From contig JBEAQD010000061.1 of assembly GCA_041164045.1 (NCBI GenBank), forward strand, positions 1-7,847: a DNA stretch of 7,847 bases, in the 5' to 3' direction. The translations under genes and the position numbers were made by a program. Positions 4,859-7,847 of the stretch are shown here, piece by piece. Each line of letters opens with the position of its first letter. Positions within the stretch are counted from its first letter, which is position 1. The notes beneath the pieces are model-generated. The model worked only from the letters and a program-made list of their open reading frames with translations, was not told the DNA's origin and searched no databases. Origin of the DNA: CALRBF01 sp041164045 (GTDB taxonomy: Bacteria > Patescibacteriota > Minisyncoccia > SW-4-49-11).

Positions 4859-6076
4859 ATGAAAGATGCGACGAATTTAGTAATTATATCCCATGCCTAT
4901 GTCTATGCTCCTTATCGAGCTAAGATAGAGGCTTTAGCAAAGTATAAAGATCTTAATATAACTCTGATTACTCCAGAATTTGGACTAGAAGGTGGTGGTC
5001 AAAAAGTTTATAGTACTCCTTATGAGGGTAAGGCTTATAAACATATTACTCTTTCTGGATTTTTTACTGGGAAATTGAACTTTTTTATATTTAGAAATCT
5101 TAAAAAAACTCTACAATCACTAAATCCAGATATTATTCTCTTAGAAGAGGAATATTGGACTCAAGTGGCAGCCCAGGTCAGCTATGTGACTAAGAAATTT
5201 TTACCCGAGACTAAGTTAATATTACTCTCTCAAGAAAATATCTGTCATATTTGGGAGAAAGAGGCTCAATCTCCTTATCAGAAGTTTAGATATGCCTCAT
5301 TTCATTTACTGGAGAAATTTATTATTCCTAGATTAGATGGTTTGGTGTTTCAATTCCCAGAAGTTTGGAAAGATTTCGAGCAAAGAATGTTAGCTCTCAA
5401 ATTCAGAGGTATAAAGGGTACTTTCCCACAGCTTGGAGTAGATTATGGTAGATTTGCTAAACCCATTACTCCCAAAAAACTTAATCTTATAAGACAAAAG
5501 TTCAATATTGAAGATAAAGATTTTGTATATGGCTATATCGGTAGATTAACTTTAGAAAAAGGCATTGAGGATATGATTTATGCTTTTGCTGGATGGAATA
5601 AACCTAATACAAAAGTACTGATTATTGGCAATGGTGAGGAGAGCTATATAGAGAATCTAAATACTCTGATTGATAAATTAAACCTAAATCATATTATTAG
5701 CATTCACCCTGCTATTGCTTTTGATGATATACCAGCTTATTTTCAAATTTTAGATATTTCTATTTTACTCTCACATACAACTCCTATTTGGAAAGAGCAA
5801 TTTGGTAGAGTTTTGGTAGAATCTATGGCAGCTGGGACTCCTGTGATTGGCTCAGATAGTGGAGCTATTCCTTTAGTTATTGGTAAAGCTGGGTATATTG
5901 TAATAGAAAAAGATATTCTAGCCATAAGAGAAGCATTAATTGAGGCTTATGATAATAAATCTAAATATAAAAAATTGGTCAAGTTAGGGCAAGAAAGGTC
6001 AGAAAGTAAATTTTCTTATACAGCTATTGCCAAGCAAACTTATGATTTTATTAAAAAGATAAAAAAGTCAAGCTAA
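4859..6076 (+). CDS. GT4-family glycosyltransferase
   Basis: This complete 405-residue GT-B glycosyltransferase is likely to act in surface glycan or glycolipid synthesis at the inner face of the membrane. The N-terminal domain begins with LVIISHAYVYAPYRAKIEAL (7-26). LNPDIILLEEEYWTQVA (88-104) carries the acidic EEE-Y-W stretch seen in a subset of GT4 enzymes. The donor domain starts at YGYIGRLTLEKGIEDMI (224-240), followed by VLIIGNGEE (253-261). The catalytic EX7E motif is EQFGRVLVE (Glu313 and Glu321), followed by SMAAGTPVIGSDSGAIP (322-338). Length is normal. It is transcribed away from the minus-strand glycan operon and appears to have its own promoter. The C-terminus is lysine-rich (KKIKKSS). 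No Shine-Dalgarno precedes the ATG. Family membership is firm; the sugar is not predictable. Confidence 0.93.
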   Translation: MKDATNLVIISHAYVYAPYRAKIEALAKYKDLNITLITPEFGLEGGGQKVYSTPYEGKAYKHITLSGFFTGKLNFFIFRNLKKTLQSLNPDIILLEEEYWTQVAAQVSYVTKKFLPETKLILLSQENICHIWEKEAQSPYQKFRYASFHLLEKFIIPRLDGLVFQFPEVWKDFEQRMLALKFRGIKGTFPQLGVDYGRFAKPITPKKLNLIRQKFNIEDKDFVYGYIGRLTLEKGIEDMIYAFAGWNKPNTKVLIIGNGEESYIENLNTLIDKLNLNHIISIHPAIAFDDIPAYFQILDISILLSHTTPIWKEQFGRVLVESMAAGTPVIGSDSGAIPLVIGKAGYIVIEKDILAIREALIEAYDNKSKYKKLVKLGQERSESKFSYTAIAKQTYDFIKKIKKSS

Positions 6077-6223
6077 TGTACGAGATGAGCTTTGTCTCCC
6101 TTAGGAGGGAGTCCCCGTAGGGGGAGGGTGGATAAAAGTTAAATAAGAGTGATACTAGCAGAAATCCACCTCCGGCCTTACGGACCCCTCCTCCAAAGGA
6201 GGACAGCTTCTATGCTAATTTAC
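6072..6223. mobile_element. MITE-like GC-rich inverted-repeat element between convergent genes
   Basis: The gap between two convergent genes is much richer in G and C than its surroundings and forms an imperfect inverted repeat (6088-6209) around an AT-rich centre of about 30 bases. The inner arms GGTGGAT (6127-6133) and ATCCACC (6164-6170) pair perfectly, extended by GGA/TCC past a bulged G. The outer parts AGCT..GTC.TCC and GGA.GAC.AGCT also match. Each arm carries its own hairpins: CTCCC/GGGAG (6096-6111), CCCC/GGGG (6113-6123), TCCG/CGGA (6171-6184) and TCCTCC/GGAGGA (6189-6203). Near-identical 10-mers GCTAATGTAC (6072-6081) and GCTAATTTAC (6214-6223) flank it and could be a target-site duplication. 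It carries no gene. It resembles non-autonomous insertions or intergenic palindromic repeats, and could also act as a two-way terminator. Confidence 0.55.
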
Positions 6224-6243
6224 TTATGTAAGATGCTTCTCAT

Positions 6244-6801
6244 CTAATTAGCCCGATAAATGACTTTTTGATCCTGATAAGCTTCTAATAATTTAGGTTC
6301 TCCATCAGATTTTAGTTCTACTTTTACCACGGCTCCGACTAAAGATTCTGCTTTGAAGTTAATATTTTCTATTCCATACTCAATAATATATTTGGTAGGC
6401 TCACCTTGTTCTGGTTTACCTGGTTTAATTTCTACTATCTCTCCCTTGATAAATGGTTTTTCTAAATCATTAGAATATGATTTGGTAATAAATTGTATCC
6501 CAGAGGTTCTACCGCTATATTGGTCTAACTTCACATACACCATATCCCCTACTTTTAAGTCTAAATTAGATGTGTCAGGATAAGGTATAGATTCTTTATT
6601 TGGAGCATCAAACTGTTGCAATAAATACTCATCAGCCACCCCTATATCTAATCTTAATTTATCTGTCTGCTCACTAGTATTATTCAGAGATAAATACACA
6701 ATAGGATTAGACTCTCTCTTTTGAGTATAAAAATAAGCAAACAGCCCGACAATGACTGCAAATTGTAAGATAAATACTATAATCAAATTCCTTGTTTTCA
6801 T
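6244..6801 (-). CDS. GDYXXLXY-like membrane-anchored protein, partner of a DUF2157-like protein
   Basis: This 185-residue protein has an N-terminal membrane anchor (about residues 5-25) and an extracytoplasmic beta-rich domain. The family role is unknown. Its resemblance to GDYXXLXY-domain proteins rests on VGDMVYVKL (84-92), a central IKGEIVEI (118-125), EYGIENINF (141-149, like the family's conserved R/E-Y-G-I-E segment) and the final VKVELKSDGEPKLLEAY (159-175). The name-giving motif should fall near residues 52-65, but there it reads DIGVADEYLLQQFD, so it is degenerate. The gene starts one base after the stop of the upstream multi-span membrane gene (TAG-T-ATG), so the two are surely co-expressed. 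Pairing with a DUF2157/DUF4401-type membrane protein is the usual context of this family and supports the call. The stop codon abuts the inverted-repeat element. Confidence 0.6.
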   Translation of the reverse strand: MKTRNLIIVFILQFAVIVGLFAYFYTQKRESNPIVYLSLNNTSEQTDKLRLDIGVADEYLLQQFDAPNKESIPYPDTSNLDLKVGDMVYVKLDQYSGRTSGIQFITKSYSNDLEKPFIKGEIVEIKPGKPEQGEPTKYIIEYGIENINFKAESLVGAVVKVELKSDGEPKLLEAYQDQKVIYRAN

Positions 6802-6802
6802 A

Positions 6803-7847
6803 CTAATTATCTATACTAGCTAATATGTTGCGCCTCAATCTCTCCAACCCCCAACCAGTAATCAAGAATATGACTCCTAAACTCAAGAAGAATAAACTCC
6901 TATCAAGTTCAGTTCTCTCCACCCAATCAAAATACCTCACTAATACGAATATAAATAAAGCTAAAATACTCAAATTCAATCTCCAAATTTCTTTTAATTT
7001 ATAAGAACTATATAATAACCATAATACTCCAGCCAAGAACAAAATATTCATTGATATAATATGTGGTAAAATTTCTAGATTTTTCTGAGTCCAATCATTG
7101 ACTTCATAAGAATATTGATTATTAGGATCATATAATAATGAAACATTGGGCAATAACAAAACTAGACTAGCACCAATAATTCCAATAACAGATATTATAG
7201 GCTGATATAAGTTTTTCTTAAAATATGTAATAGATTTGATATGACTAATTATTAGCAAACCAATACCTCCAGTTAGAATCAAACCAGTTTTGAAATTACT
7301 CCAAATTGCTGCATCTTTACCGTTGGCGATATAACCCCAAACTTCTCTTGCGCCAAATGAGCCCAGGAAAAATGTTACTATACCTATACCCAATATTCCA
7401 ATTAGATTAAAAATTGTATAATATCTCTTAGCTCTATTATTAGTAAAGAAGCTAATAGATAAGCCATAGAAAGAAGCAAAGATCAGAAAAGCTGACATAT
7501 AAGCAAGTCCCCGATCTATAGTATTGTTAGTGGCTACCTGATAACCTCCAAATGTCACCCCAATCGTAGCTATCAAGAGTCCCACAATCAAAGTAATTGG
7601 ACTATGTTGTTTATAAGAGACATATGTTGTCACAACTCCACCAATAGTAGCGAACCAATACCAGCCTATTTCAAATCCCAGAGAATGAGAGCTAGAATAT
7701 AGAGCTGTAATAGCGATTATAAATCCAATAGATAATAATAGTTGCTTTAATAAATCATCATAAGATATAAATAAATTAAAGCTAGACTCAGCTATACTTT
7801 TTTTAGTGCTAATATTTCTAATACCTATTATAATTGCAATAATGAAA
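6803..7847 (-). CDS. DUF2157-like multi-span membrane protein, N-terminus beyond window
   Basis: The frame is open from the right edge to the TAG at 6803-6805, 348 codons, so the N-terminus is missing. A GTG at 7633 could be mistaken for the start, but the hydrophobic protein continues upstream of it without a stop. About eleven membrane segments are visible, ten complete and one cut at the edge. Between the first two is a polar stretch (about 7755-7820) with STKKS and SYDDL. The C-terminal part LVRYFDWVERTELDRSLFFL, followed by a GVIFL helix and the basic end LERLRRNI, is typical of the DUF2157/DUF4401 group. No biochemical role is established. The partner gene begins one base downstream, consistent with a two-protein membrane complex. 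I cannot see the promoter. Assignment to DUF2157 rather than a related DUF is moderate; integral membrane nature is certain. Confidence 0.7.
   Translation of the reverse strand, partial: FIIAIIIGIRNISTKKSIAESSFNLFISYDDLLKQLLLSIGFIIAITALYSSSHSLGFEIGWYWFATIGGVVTTYVSYKQHSPITLIVGLLIATIGVTFGGYQVATNNTIDRGLAYMSAFLIFASFYGLSISFFTNNRAKRYYTIFNLIGILGIGIVTFFLGSFGAREVWGYIANGKDAAIWSNFKTGLILTGGIGLLIISHIKSITYFKKNLYQPIISVIGIIGASLVLLLPNVSLLYDPNNQYSYEVNDWTQKNLEILPHIISMNILFLAGVLWLLYSSYKLKEIWRLNLSILALFIFVLVRYFDWVERTELDRSLFFLSLGVIFLITGWGLERLRRNILASIDN

Noticed and set aside
5743..5925. Minus-strand open frame inside the third glycosyltransferase
   Set aside because: It is antisense to the catalytic EX7E region of a clearly real gene.
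6353..6583. Plus-strand open frame opposite the GDYXXLXY-like gene
   Set aside because: It is antisense to the better supported, translationally coupled minus-strand gene.
6803..7633. GTG at 7633 as start of the multi-span membrane protein
   Set aside because: The same frame continues upstream through further membrane segments to the window edge without a stop, so the GTG codes for an internal valine.
1..7847. CRISPR array, retron, toxin-antitoxin or defence cassette
   Set aside because: No regularly spaced repeats, reverse transcriptase, nuclease or toxin-like small gene pair is present. The direct repeat found occurs only twice.

Overview
The window is AT-rich bacterial chromosome with short genes, tight spacing, standard stop codons (TGA used as a stop), and no convincing Shine-Dalgarno sequence in front of any start. 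The gene mix is polysaccharide glycosyltransferases with a Wzz-like membrane protein, a VIT1/CCC1-type metal carrier, a short TspO-type protein, an RBBP9/YdeN-type hydrolase and a DUF2157/GDYXXLXY-like pair. This fits a small-genome lineage such as the Candidate Phyla Radiation (Patescibacteria). That assignment is inference: no phylogenetic marker gene is present.

Layout. Bases 1-2564 (minus strand) form a surface-glycan operon: a GT4 glycosyltransferase, a short Wzz-like polysaccharide co-polymerase, and a second GT4 enzyme that runs off the left edge. A good candidate promoter lies just upstream (2591-2619). Bases 2620-3366 (minus) hold a VIT1/CCC1-family transporter with its own promoter. 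That promoter diverges from the one for tRNA-Ser(UGA) at 3457-3543 (plus), and the two appear to share one palindromic -35 hexamer.

The tRNA is followed by the most unusual part of the window. A segment of about 200 bp packed with hairpins (3548-3732) lies between two near-identical copies of the tRNA 3' end (31-bp direct repeat, one mismatch, 3526-3556 and 3733-3763). This looks like a minimal tRNA-targeted insertion and/or a structured RNA. Plus-strand genes follow: an alpha/beta hydrolase (3782-4402), a TspO homologue lacking the first membrane helix (4436-4834), and a third GT4 glycosyltransferase (4859-6076) whose promoter suggests a leaderless or nearly leaderless mRNA.

The third glycosyltransferase converges on a minus-strand two-gene operon: a DUF2157-like multi-span membrane protein cut by the right edge, and a GDYXXLXY-like single-span protein one base after it. 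Between the convergent genes lies a GC-rich, MITE-like inverted repeat (6088-6209) flanked by a possible 10-bp target duplication. No stretch longer than 300 bases lacks a gene. The two largest gaps (3544-3781 and 6077-6243) both hold the structured DNA just described.

Functionally, three GT4 enzymes and a Wzz-like protein point to a cell-surface polysaccharide or glycoconjugate locus. The transporter, the tRNA and the DUF2157 pair look like independent units.
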